Part shown: one piece after another, positions 1 to 5,849 of the stretch
Layout of the letters: every line of letters begins with the position of its first letter
Numbering within the stretch: position 1 is the stretch's first letter
Assembly (NCBI GenBank): GCA_022701925.1
Contig: JAKONM010000176.1
Location: 1-7,014, forward strand
From: Microbacteriaceae bacterium
GTDB lineage: Bacteria; Actinomycetota; Actinomycetes; Actinomycetales; Microbacteriaceae
Length of the DNA stretch: 7,014 bases
Direction of reading: 5' to 3'
Program-made: the position numbers and the translations under genes
The notes under the pieces: model-generated
Told to the model about the DNA's origin: nothing
What the model saw: the letters and a program-made list of their open reading frames with translations, nothing else
The model's database searches: none

Positions 1-299
1 TCGTCGAGCTCGAGACCGTAGCCGCCCAGGTAGAACTGGATGTACTGCGTCAGCGAGGAGTGGCCGTTGGACAGGATGAACCGGTCGCGCCCGAGCCAGG
101 TGGAGTCGGACGGGTCGCGCCGCATGACCTTCTGGAAGAGCAGGTAGGCGAGCGGCGCCAGGCTGATCGCCGTGCCCGGGTGGCCGTTGCCGGCCTTCTG
201 CACCGCGTCGGCCGCGAGGGCCCGCACGGTGTCGACGGCCTTCTGGTCGAGGTCGGTCCACTCGAGCGTCGAGCCGGTTCTGGTCTGCAGGTCGGTCAC
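1..299 (-). CDS. tkt: Transketolase, N-terminal part (cut by window edge)
   Basis: Transketolase is the thiamine-diphosphate enzyme that moves two-carbon units between sugar phosphates in the non-oxidative pentose phosphate pathway, in the cytoplasm. Only the first 99 codons are present; the gene runs off the left edge. The visible part is the start of the pyrimidine/pyrophosphate-binding half: a GHPG motif at residues 39-42, whose His40 matches the catalytic-site His of the family, and LSNGHSS at 76-82 with the second conserved active-site His80. These are followed by the family-typical YIQFYLGGYGLEL at 86-98. The GTG start at 299-297 is chosen because GGAAGG lies 6 nt upstream (positions 311-306) and the protein begins at the usual distance before GHPG. 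It is divergent from ctaB, a common actinobacterial arrangement. Nothing in the visible part looks damaged. Confidence 0.95.
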   Translation of the reverse strand, partial: MTDLQTRTGSTLEWTDLDQKAVDTVRALAADAVQKAGNGHPGTAISLAPLAYLLFQKVMRRDPSDSTWLGRDRFILSNGHSSLTQYIQFYLGGYGLELD

Positions 300-459
300 G
301 TGCTGCCTTCCGTCTTTCGAATCCTTGTGCCGGGGCTGGGCGTCGGCCGCAGGCCAGTCTATTGATGCCGGGATGAGCGCCTCCGGACTGCCGCGATGGT
401 CCCGCGCGGGGGTGGGCGCGGGCTTCGAGCGCCCGGACATTCACATAGAATCCCCACCA
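300..459. promoter_or_regulatory. Divergent tkt/ctaB intergenic region
   Basis: These 160 bp separate two divergently starting genes, so they should hold both promoters. On the minus side, TAGACT (361 to 356) is a possible -10 box for tkt, but I see no good -35 before it. On the plus side, TAGAAT at 446-451 is a better -10 candidate for ctaB and is listed separately. A perfect 7-bp inverted repeat (CCCGCGC at 401-407, GCGCGGG at 416-422, 8-nt spacer) lies just upstream of the ctaB promoter candidate. In DNA this GC-rich, a 7-bp repeat can easily arise by chance, so its role as an operator is only a possibility. Confidence 0.45.
424..451 (+). promoter_or_regulatory. Putative ctaB promoter, possibly leaderless
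   Basis: TAGAAT at 446-451 matches the sigma-A/HrdB-type -10 consensus TATAAT at five of six bases, which stands out in DNA this GC-rich. A weak -35 (TTCGAG, 424-429) lies 16 nt upstream. With the usual spacing of about 7 nt from the -10, transcription would begin around 458-460, that is at or next to the GTG start of ctaB at 460. There is no Shine-Dalgarno sequence before that GTG, which fits a leaderless transcript, a class common in Actinobacteria. The -35 is poor, so this is an inference from spacing. Confidence 0.45.
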
Positions 460-1398
460 GTGAGCACCGCGGTCGAGGCGTCGGAGGGGCACGCCGGGAA
501 CCCCGGCGGCCGTCGTCCGGCGTCCGCCGGACGGCAGGTCCGCGGGTACGTCGCGCTGATGAAGCTGCGGGTCGTCGAGCTGCTGCTCGTGACCACCGTG
601 CCGGTCATGATCCTGGCCGCCCGCGGGGTGCCGGACCCCCGGCTGATCGCGGCCACGCTGATCGGCGGCACGCTGTCCGCGGGCGCCGCGAACGCCTTCA
701 ACATGGTGATCGACCGCGACATCGACCGCGTGATGCACCGCACCCGGCACCGCCCGCTGGTCACCGGGGACCTGACGGCCCGGCAGGCGACGGTCTTCGC
801 CGCGCTGCTGACACTCGCGTCGACGGCGCTGCTGGGCTTCGCCACCACCTGGCTCGCGGCCGCGCTGTCGCTGGCGGCGATCGCGTTCTACGTCTTCGTC
901 TACACGCTGTGGTTGAAGCGCCGCACCAGCCAGAACATCGTCTGGGGCGGCCTGGCGGGCTGCTTCCCGGTGCTGATCGGCTGGGCCGCGGTGACGGGGA
1001 CGCTGTCGCCCGCCGCCTGGGTGCTCTTCGCGGTGATCTTCCTGTGGACGCCGCCGCACTACTGGCCGCTGTCGATGCGCTACCGCGACGACTACTCGTC
1101 CGTCGGCGTGCCGATGCTCGGCGCCGTCCGGACGCCGCTGCAGGTCGGGCTGCAGACGGTGCTCTACGCGTGGGCGACGCTGGCCTGCTCCCTGCTGCTG
1201 ATCCCGGTGGCCGGCATGGGCCCGGTCTACGCGGTCGTGGCGCTGGGCGCCGGCGGCTGGTTCGTCCTCGAGACGCACCGCCTCTACGCCCGAGCCCTGC
1301 GGGGCGAGGAGGTCGCGCCGATGCGCGTCTTCCACGCCTCCATCGGCTCGCTGTCGCTGCTGTTCATCGGCATCGCGGTCGACGCCCTGCTGTTCTGA
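460..1398 (+). CDS. ctaB: Heme O synthase (protoheme IX farnesyltransferase)
   Basis: CtaB is a membrane UbiA-family prenyltransferase that adds a farnesyl group to heme B to give heme O, the precursor of heme A. The predicted protein is 312 aa, normal for the family. The first Asp-rich motif (NxxxDxxxD) is N81, D85, D89, followed by HRTRHRPL at 93-100. The second conserved loop is KRRTSQN at 153-159 followed by VWGGLAG at 161-167. WTPPHYW at 196-202 and DYSSVGVPML at 211-220 are typical CtaB signatures. About nine hydrophobic segments are visible (roughly 38-54, 60-80, 109-127, 130-150, 157-179, 185-198, 227-249, 250-271, 294-311). The first 28 residues are a polar, probably cytoplasmic tail. 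GTG at 460 is preferred over an in-frame ATG at 373, because the earlier start adds an untypical tail and would place the TAGAAT box inside the gene. The gene is divergent from tkt and faces ctaA, its pathway partner. Confidence 0.95.
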   Translation: MSTAVEASEGHAGNPGGRRPASAGRQVRGYVALMKLRVVELLLVTTVPVMILAARGVPDPRLIAATLIGGTLSAGAANAFNMVIDRDIDRVMHRTRHRPLVTGDLTARQATVFAALLTLASTALLGFATTWLAAALSLAAIAFYVFVYTLWLKRRTSQNIVWGGLAGCFPVLIGWAAVTGTLSPAAWVLFAVIFLWTPPHYWPLSMRYRDDYSSVGVPMLGAVRTPLQVGLQTVLYAWATLACSLLLIPVAGMGPVYAVVALGAGGWFVLETHRLYARALRGEEVAPMRVFHASIGSLSLLFIGIAVDALLF

Positions 1399-1455
1399 CC
1401 GTCACGTCGTCGACCGGCGCCGACGCGGTCGCACGCGTTGCCGCAGCCCGGCCGC

Positions 1456-1501
1456 GCACCCGGGCGGCGCACGCCGGCCCGGTCGCGCGTCGCCCGGGTG
1501 C
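1456..1501 (+). terminator. Strong GC-rich hairpin, probable ctaB terminator
   Basis: A perfect 11-bp inverted repeat: GCACCCGGGCG at 1456-1466 and CGCCCGGGTGC at 1491-1501. The stem continues inward with a G-U wobble (1467/1490) and three more pairs (1468-1470 with 1487-1489), then a mismatch and two further pairs. It begins 57 nt after the ctaB stop. No T-tract follows, which is usual for proposed actinobacterial intrinsic terminators. A rough estimate, using a pairing probability near 0.31 per base at this GC content, makes an 11-bp repeat in a 250-bp interval clearly unexpected. It could also act on transcripts arriving from the ctaA side. Confidence 0.6.
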
Positions 1502-1507
1502 CGGCGA

Positions 1508-1530
1508 GGCCCCCTGTCGCAGGAGGGGCT
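1508..1530. other. Weak imperfect hairpin between ctaB and ctaA
   Basis: GGCCCC (1508-1513) can pair with GGGGCT (1525-1530, one G-U). Inside, CTG/CAG pairs close a TCG loop, with a two-base GA bulge. It follows the stronger repeat at 1456-1501 by only 6 nt and may add to termination. It is short enough to be chance. Confidence 0.25.
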
Positions 1531-1591
1531 GAGCGCTCGGCCGCACCAGCAGCGGGGAGGAGCCCCGTCGGGAACGGCGGCCGCAGGACCG

Positions 1592-1625
1592 ACCGGCGCT
1601 GCGGTTCGCGCAAGCCGCCGCCGGT
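1592..1625 (-). terminator. GC-rich hairpin, probable ctaA terminator
   Basis: ACCGGCG at 1592-1598 pairs with CGCCGGT at 1619-1625. After a two-base bulge, GCGG (1601-1604) pairs with CCGC (1615-1618) around a 10-nt loop. Read on the minus strand, it starts 21 nt after the ctaA stop codon (1649-1647). No T-run follows on either strand. With the repeat at 1456-1501 it makes a pair of convergent hairpins, one near each gene end. Confidence 0.5.
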
Positions 1626-1646
1626 GCCGTGCGGGCCGGGGACGCG

Positions 1647-2603
1647 TCAGCGCCGCGCGGCGTCCAGGCGGACGGACGGCTGCTCGAGGACGTCCGCCAC
1701 GGGGCGGCGCAGGTGCAGCAGCACGTTCGCCGTCGCGGCGGTGAGGCAGGCGGCCAGGAACACGTGCACGATGACCACGCCGGCGTTCCAGTCGAGCGCC
1801 ACCTGCGTGATGCCGACCGCGATCTGCAGCGCCTCGACGGTGAGCAGCAGGGTCGCCGGGCGCTGCAGCGGCAGCCGCTTCGCCGTCGCGGCGACGACCA
1901 GCACCATCGTCAGGGCGAAGAGCACCCAGGCGGCGGACTCGTGCACCTGCACCAGCACGACCGCGCTGAGGCCGTTGCGCGGCGCGTCGGCGTCCCCCGC
2001 GTGCGGGCCGGACCCGGTCGTCACGATGCCGAGCAGCAGCGTCACCGCGGAGGCGGCCCCGGCACCGACGGCGACCGCGGCGAGGGGAGCGGGCACGGCC
2101 AGCACGCGGGGGCCGGGGGCCGTCCTCGTGCGGTGCACGAACACGGTCATCAGGGTGACGAGCAGCAGCGAGAAGACGAAGTGGGCCGCGACGACCCAGG
2201 GGTTCAGCCCGGTCCACACCGTGATGCCGCCGAGCACGGCCTGCACCGGGATGCTCGCCAGCTGCACCAGGGCCAGCGCGAACAGGTCGCGGCGGTCCCG
2301 GCGGAGGCGCCAGACGGCGGCGACCGCGAGCACGGCGACGACGACCAGCGCGAAGGTGAGCAGGCGGTTGCCGAACTCGATGACGCCGTGCACGCCCATC
2401 TCCGGCGTCGTCGTGAAGGACTCCGACGTGCATCGCGGCCACGTCGGGCAGCCCAGTCCGGAGCCGGTGAGCCGGACCGCGGCGCCGGTCCCGATGATCA
2501 GCACCTCCGCGATCAGGGAGGCGACCGCGGCGACGCGCACGCGGCCGTCGACGGCCGCCGGCAGCAGCCGGTCCCGCAACCTGATGATCGATGGGGTGGT
2601 CAC
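1647..2603 (-). CDS. ctaA: Heme A synthase (COX15/CtaA family)
   Basis: CtaA is an integral membrane enzyme that oxidises the C8 methyl group of heme O to a formyl group, giving heme A for aa3-type cytochrome oxidase. The predicted protein is 318 aa with eight hydrophobic segments (about 23-44, 73-97, 108-127, 138-156, 166-194, 219-241, 248-270, 274-296), in the family's two four-helix halves. After helix 1 comes GSGLGCPTWPRC with C52 and C58, the extracellular Cys pair, then H72 and E76. H141, H221 and H280 match the remaining heme-ligand positions. In the segment IEFGNR, Asn79 stands where the Bacillus ExxH motif has His. I recall the same EFGNR segment from other actinobacterial CtaA proteins, so it is probably lineage-typical. 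The GTG start at 2603 is set by AGGAGG 10 nt upstream; upstream in-frame codons lack such a site and add a basic, untypical extension. The gene is convergent with ctaB and divergent from sufB. Confidence 0.93.
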   Translation of the reverse strand: MTTPSIIRLRDRLLPAAVDGRVRVAAVASLIAEVLIIGTGAAVRLTGSGLGCPTWPRCTSESFTTTPEMGVHGVIEFGNRLLTFALVVVAVLAVAAVWRLRRDRRDLFALALVQLASIPVQAVLGGITVWTGLNPWVVAAHFVFSLLLVTLMTVFVHRTRTAPGPRVLAVPAPLAAVAVGAGAASAVTLLLGIVTTGSGPHAGDADAPRNGLSAVVLVQVHESAAWVLFALTMVLVVAATAKRLPLQRPATLLLTVEALQIAVGITQVALDWNAGVVIVHVFLAACLTAATANVLLHLRRPVADVLEQPSVRLDAARR

Positions 2604-2613
2604 GGGCGGGACG

Positions 2614-2619
2614 CCTCCT
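2614..2619 (-). promoter_or_regulatory. Ribosome binding site of ctaA
   Basis: On the minus strand this reads AGGAGG, a perfect Shine-Dalgarno core, 10 nt before the GTG at 2603-2601. It decides the ctaA start, since the open frame itself extends about 100 codons further upstream to 2906 and runs into sufB. Confidence 0.7.
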
Positions 2620-2751
2620 GGGTGCCGTGCGGCGGTAGCATCTGGGGCGGTCCTGGCGCCGGAGATCGAGCGCTCAGGGGGTCTGCGAGCCAGTCCTGGC
2701 GGCTCCGAGCACGGAGCACGACCCGCCCGCGAAGAATCGTACGGCGACGCG

Positions 2752-2772
2752 CGCAGGCGGAATGCGCCTGCG
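2752..2772. promoter_or_regulatory. 8+5+8 palindrome upstream of sufB, possible operator
   Basis: CGCAGGCG at 2752-2759 and CGCCTGCG at 2765-2772 are a perfect 8-bp inverted repeat with the 5-nt spacer GAATG. It ends 40 nt before the sufB ATG. The size and symmetry suit a site for a dimeric winged-helix repressor such as SufR, which controls suf operons in other Actinobacteria, or a hairpin in the sufB leader. By rough estimate an 8-bp repeat has perhaps a one-in-four chance of arising somewhere in this interval, so the case rests on its position as much as on its length. Confidence 0.35.
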
Positions 2773-2796
2773 GCCGAACCGGTTGTGACCAGTGAC

Positions 2797-2804
2797 GAGA
2801 GGAG
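2797..2804 (+). promoter_or_regulatory. Ribosome binding site of sufB
   Basis: GAGAGGAG ends 8 nt before the ATG at 2813. It selects this start over an in-frame GTG at 2792, which has no Shine-Dalgarno sequence in front of it. Confidence 0.7.
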
Positions 2805-2812
2805 CACCGACG

Positions 2813-4231
2813 ATGACAGACGTGCTGATCGACCGACCCGAGCTCGAGGGGCTGGGCGTCTACGAGTTCGGCTGGGCCGACTCCGACAAGGCGGGAGCCT
2901 CCGCACGACGCGGCATCTCCGCCGAGGTCGTGACCGACATCTCGCACCGCAAGAGCGAGCCCGAGTGGATGCTCAAGAACCGGCTCAAGGGCCTGTCGAT
3001 GTTCGAGCGCAAGCCGATGCCGCTGTGGGGCGCCGACCTGTCGGGCATCGACTTCGACAACATCAAGTACTTCGTCAAGTCCACGGAGCGCCAGGCGCAG
3101 ACGTGGGAGGACCTGCCCGAGGACATCCGGGCCACGTACGAGAAGCTCGGCATCCCCGAGGCGGAGCGCCAGCGCCTCGTCGGCGGCGTCGCGGCCCAGT
3201 ACGAGTCCGAGGTCGTCTACCACCAGATCCAGGAGGAGCTGGAGGAGCAGGGCGTCATCTTCATGGACACGGACACGGCGCTCAAGGAGCACCCGGAGCT
3301 GTTCCAGGAGTACTTCGGCACCGTCATCCCCGCGGGCGACAACAAGTTCGCCGCGCTGAACACCTCGGTGTGGTCGGGCGGCTCCTTCGTCTACGTGCCG
3401 AAGGGCGTGCACGTCGAGATCCCGCTGCAGGCCTACTTCCGGATCAACACCGAGAACATGGGCCAGTTCGAGCGGACGCTGATCATCGCCGACGAGGGCT
3501 CGTACGTGCACTACATCGAGGGCTGCACGGCACCGATCTACAAGAGCGACTCGCTGCACTCCGCGGTCGTCGAGATCGTCGTGAAGAAGAACGCCCGCGT
3601 GCGGTACACGACCATCCAGAACTGGTCGAACAACGTCTACAACCTCGTCACCAAGCGGGCAATCGCCCACGAGGGCGCGACGATGGAGTGGATCGACGGC
3701 AACATCGGCTCGAAGGTGACGATGAAGTACCCGTCGATCTACCTGGTGGGCGAGCACGCCCGCGGCGAGACCCTGTCGGTGGCCTTCGCGGGGCCCGGTC
3801 AGCACCAGGACGCCGGCGCCAAGATGATCCACATGGCGCCGTACACGCAGTCGTCGATCGTCTCGAAGTCGATCGCGCGCGGCGGCGGGCGGGCCGGCTA
3901 CCGCGGCGAGGTGCGGGTCGACCCGGCCGCGCACCACTCGGCGAACACGGTGCGCTGCGACGCCCTGCTCGTCGACACGATCAGCCGCTCCGACACGTAC
4001 CCGGCGATCGACATCCGCGTCGACGACGTGCAGCTCGGCCACGAGGCGACCGTCTCGAAGGTGAGCGAGGAGCAGCTCTTCTACCTGATGAGCCGCGGCA
4101 TGCCCGAGGACGAGGCCATGGCCATGATCGTGCGCGGCTTCATCGAGCCGATCGCCCGCGAGCTGCCCATGGAGTACGCGCTCGAGCTGAACAAGCTGAT
4201 CGAGATGGGCATGGAAGGGAGCGTCGGCTAG
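2813..4231 (+). CDS. sufB: Fe-S cluster assembly scaffold protein SufB
   Basis: SufB is the core scaffold subunit of the SufBCD complex, which assembles nascent Fe-S clusters in the cytoplasm and passes them to target proteins. The predicted protein is 472 aa, within the usual size. After a helical N-terminal part come the family segments SVWSGGSFVYVPKGV (185-199), YIEGCTAPIY (234-243) and the beta-helix core. The C-terminal signature includes NTVRCDALL (378-386), whose Cys382 matches the E. coli Cys405 proposed as cluster or sulfur acceptor. It ends with LGHEATVSKVSEEQLFYLMS (408-427), a typical SUF C-terminal helix segment. Cys238 and Cys382 are the only cysteines. It is the first gene of the operon and its stop codon directly abuts the sufD start. 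The gene that usually precedes it in Actinobacteria, the regulator sufR, is not here. Confidence 0.97.
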   Translation: MTDVLIDRPELEGLGVYEFGWADSDKAGASARRGISAEVVTDISHRKSEPEWMLKNRLKGLSMFERKPMPLWGADLSGIDFDNIKYFVKSTERQAQTWEDLPEDIRATYEKLGIPEAERQRLVGGVAAQYESEVVYHQIQEELEEQGVIFMDTDTALKEHPELFQEYFGTVIPAGDNKFAALNTSVWSGGSFVYVPKGVHVEIPLQAYFRINTENMGQFERTLIIADEGSYVHYIEGCTAPIYKSDSLHSAVVEIVVKKNARVRYTTIQNWSNNVYNLVTKRAIAHEGATMEWIDGNIGSKVTMKYPSIYLVGEHARGETLSVAFAGPGQHQDAGAKMIHMAPYTQSSIVSKSIARGGGRAGYRGEVRVDPAAHHSANTVRCDALLVDTISRSDTYPAIDIRVDDVQLGHEATVSKVSEEQLFYLMSRGMPEDEAMAMIVRGFIEPIARELPMEYALELNKLIEMGMEGSVG

Positions 4232-5485
4232 ATGACCGACCCGAAGTCCACCGACGTCGTCGACTCGCTGTCGACCGACGCGGTGAACCCCGCGGTGGGC
4301 GACGACATCGAGGACGTGACCGGCACGGGCGGCCGCCCGGCGATCATCGCCGATGCGACGACCGGCCACGGCACGGTCCCGGTGCAGACGCGCAACGAGC
4401 GCTTCGCCTCCGTCGACGTGGCCGACTTCCCGGCCGTCACCGGACGCGAGGCGGTCTGGAAGCTGACGCCGGTCGCCGACCTGCAGCAGCTGATCGAGGG
4501 CGACCTCGACGGCGGCCGCTACCAGGCGGACACCGCCGTCGACGGCGGCGCGGAGGTCTCCTGGGTCGGCCGGGACGACGAGCGCATCGGCACGGCCGGC
4601 ATCCCCGAGGACCGGGCCGCGGCGAACGCCTGGTCGTCCTTCGACGAGGCGATGCTGATCCGTCTGACGTCGGAGGAGGGCGGCTCGGTCACCGTGCGGC
4701 GCTCCGAGCTGGGCGACGCGCCCCGTGCAGCCCACACCATCGTCGACGTCGCGCGCTTCGCCCGCGGCGTGGTGGTGCTGGACAACGCCGGGCCCGCTCA
4801 CCTGGCCGAGAACGTCGAGATCCGGGTCGCGGACGGCGCGGACGTGACCGTGGTGTCCGTGCAGGACTGGGCCGACGGCGCCAAGCACGTCGCGAACCAC
4901 TTCGCCCAGGTCGGCCGCGACGCGCGGCTCAAGCACGTCGTCGTGTCGCTCGGCGGCGACGTCGTGCGCGTGAACCCGTCGGTCACCCTGGCGGGCGCGG
5001 GCGCGGACGGCGAGCTGCTCGGCGTCTACTTCGCGGACGCGGGCCAGCACCTGGAGAGCCAGGTCTTCCTGTTCCACCAGGGCGACCACACGAAGGGGCG
5101 CGTGGAGTACCGCGGCGCCCTGCAGGGCGCCGGCGCGCACACGGTCTGGGTCGGCGACGTGCTGATCGGGCCGGACGCCACCGGCACCGACTCCTACGAG
5201 CAGAACCGCAACCTGGTGCTCTCCGACGGCACCCGCGCGGACTCCATCCCGAACCTCGAGATCGAGACCGGGGACATCGCCGGAGCGGGCCACGCCTCGG
5301 CGACCGGCCGGTTCGACGACGAGCAGCTGTTCTACCTGCAGGCGCGGGGCATCCCGGAGGACCAGGCACGCCGCCTGGTCGTCCGCGGATTCCTGTCGTC
5401 CATCGTGCAGAAGATCGGCGTGCCCGAGCTGGAGCAGCGCCTGCAGGACGCGATCGAGGCCGAGCTGGCCGGGGCGCGCTCGTGA
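4232..5485 (+). CDS. sufD: Fe-S cluster assembly protein SufD
   Basis: SufD is the SufB paralogue that pairs with it and two SufC subunits in the assembly scaffold, and it is needed for iron acquisition in the E. coli system. The predicted protein is 417 aa. The first 50-55 residues are acidic and low in complexity, and conserved SufD-like sequence starts around RNERFASVDVADFP (54-67). Later hallmarks are GVYFADAGQHLESQVFLFH (264-282), SYEQNRNLVLSDGTRADSIP (321-340) and GAGHASATGRFDDEQLFYL (351-369). His354 corresponds to E. coli His360, thought to sit at the SufB-SufD cluster site. The ATG follows the sufB TAG with no gap, and GGAAGGGAG within the sufB end (4213-4221) serves as ribosome binding site, so translation of the pair is probably coupled. 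Its stop overlaps the next start by four bases. Confidence 0.95.
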   Translation: MTDPKSTDVVDSLSTDAVNPAVGDDIEDVTGTGGRPAIIADATTGHGTVPVQTRNERFASVDVADFPAVTGREAVWKLTPVADLQQLIEGDLDGGRYQADTAVDGGAEVSWVGRDDERIGTAGIPEDRAAANAWSSFDEAMLIRLTSEEGGSVTVRRSELGDAPRAAHTIVDVARFARGVVVLDNAGPAHLAENVEIRVADGADVTVVSVQDWADGAKHVANHFAQVGRDARLKHVVVSLGGDVVRVNPSVTLAGAGADGELLGVYFADAGQHLESQVFLFHQGDHTKGRVEYRGALQGAGAHTVWVGDVLIGPDATGTDSYEQNRNLVLSDGTRADSIPNLEIETGDIAGAGHASATGRFDDEQLFYLQARGIPEDQARRLVVRGFLSSIVQKIGVPELEQRLQDAIEAELAGARS

Positions 5486-5814
5486 CCGCGCCGGAGCGCG
5501 TCTGCGGCGTCGACGACCTGGAGCAGGACACCGCCCTGCGGGTCCTCGTCGGCGGCGTGCCGGTCGCGGTCGTCAAGGACTCGGCCGGCGACATCCACGC
5601 CATCGGCGACACCTGCACGCACGGCGACATCTCGCTGGCCGAGGGCTTCGTCGAGGACGACACGCTGGAGTGCTGGGCCCACGGCTCCAAGTTCTCCCTG
5701 CGGACCGGCCGTCCGCTCACCCTGCCGGCCTACGAGCCGGTCCCCGTCTTCCGGGTGCTCGTGGACGGGGCCGACGTGCTCGTCGACCCGACCCCGGTGC
5801 CCGCGGCCGACTAG
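5482..5814 (+). CDS. Small Rieske-type 2Fe-2S ferredoxin in the suf operon
   Basis: The predicted protein is 110 aa and resembles the stand-alone Rieske ferredoxins of ring-hydroxylating dioxygenases (BphF type) and NirD. The cluster-binding motif is complete: C45-T-H47, then 16 residues, then C64-W-A-H67. No membrane segment or signal peptide is seen, so it should be cytoplasmic. It has no oxygenase or reductase partner in the window. Its start GTG overlaps the sufD stop in a GTGA junction, so it is translationally coupled to sufD. Rieske proteins at this position are recurrent in actinobacterial suf operons. A role as electron donor during cluster building is a reasonable inference, but it is not shown by the sequence. 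It could also be just a client of the pathway. Confidence 0.93.
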   Translation: MTAPERVCGVDDLEQDTALRVLVGGVPVAVVKDSAGDIHAIGDTCTHGDISLAEGFVEDDTLECWAHGSKFSLRTGRPLTLPAYEPVPVFRVLVDGADVLVDPTPVPAAD

Positions 5815-5818
5815 ACAC

Positions 5819-5849
5819 CGTCGCGCCGCCCTCCCCGGGGCGCGGGACG
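5819..5849 (+). other. Possible hairpin in the Rieske/sufC gap
   Basis: CGTC (5819-5822) pairs with GACG (5846-5849), followed inward by CGC/GCG and CCC/GGG pairs with small internal loops, around the CCCCGGGG palindrome (5833-5840). The structure is imperfect. It lies in the only sizeable gap inside the operon (65 nt), and sufC has its own strong ribosome binding site after it. It could modulate read-through or RNA processing, or be chance pairing of GC-rich spacer. Confidence 0.25.

Larger units (their letters stand above)
2604..2812. promoter_or_regulatory. Divergent ctaA/sufB control region
   Basis: This 209-bp gap lies between two divergent starts and must hold the promoters of ctaA and of the suf operon, unless these lie inside coding sequence. 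No gene is seen in it; in particular there is no helix-turn-helix regulator gene. On the minus strand TACGAT (2741 to 2736) fits an actinobacterial -10 of the TAnnnT type for ctaA, without a convincing -35. On the plus strand TAGCAT (2636-2641) is a possible but distant -10 for sufB. Two palindromes are present: GCTCCG-AGCA-CGGAGC at 2702-2717 and a longer one at 2752-2772, listed separately. The shorter one is within chance expectation. Confidence 0.45.

Noticed and set aside
373..459. N-terminal extension of CtaB from the ATG at 373
   Set aside because: The added residues are Pro/Gly/Arg-rich and untypical, there is no good ribosome binding site, and the extension would bury the best promoter candidate in coding sequence.
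396..1532. A 378-codon plus-strand frame overlapping ctaB
   Set aside because: It is a low-complexity Arg/Ala/Gly shadow of ctaB, without hydrophobic segments or recognisable motifs.
1402..2442. A 346-codon minus-strand frame overlapping ctaA
   Set aside because: It is a different frame of the same strand as ctaA, Arg/Ala-rich, with none of the CtaA histidines or membrane segments.
2702..2717. GCTCCG-AGCA-CGGAGC inverted repeat as a separate operator
   Set aside because: A 6-bp repeat with a short spacer is expected by chance in an interval of this size and GC content. It is only mentioned within the control region.
2792..2812. Earlier sufB start at the GTG at 2792
   Set aside because: The GTG has no ribosome binding site, while the ATG at 2813 has GAGAGGAG at ideal distance and gives a typical SufB N-terminus.
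2600..5293. An 897-codon minus-strand open frame antisense to sufB and sufD
   Set aside because: The composition is Val/Asp/Arg/His-rich with no motif, as expected for the complement of strongly GC3-biased genes. The plus-strand genes in the same place have complete family motifs.
1438..5814. A 1458-codon plus-strand open frame spanning the ctaA region, sufB, sufD and the Rieske gene
   Set aside because: Only its last 110 codons (the Rieske protein) look like protein. The rest is Arg/Ala/Gly-rich translation of other genes in the wrong frame, kept open by the scarcity of AT-rich stop codons at this GC content.
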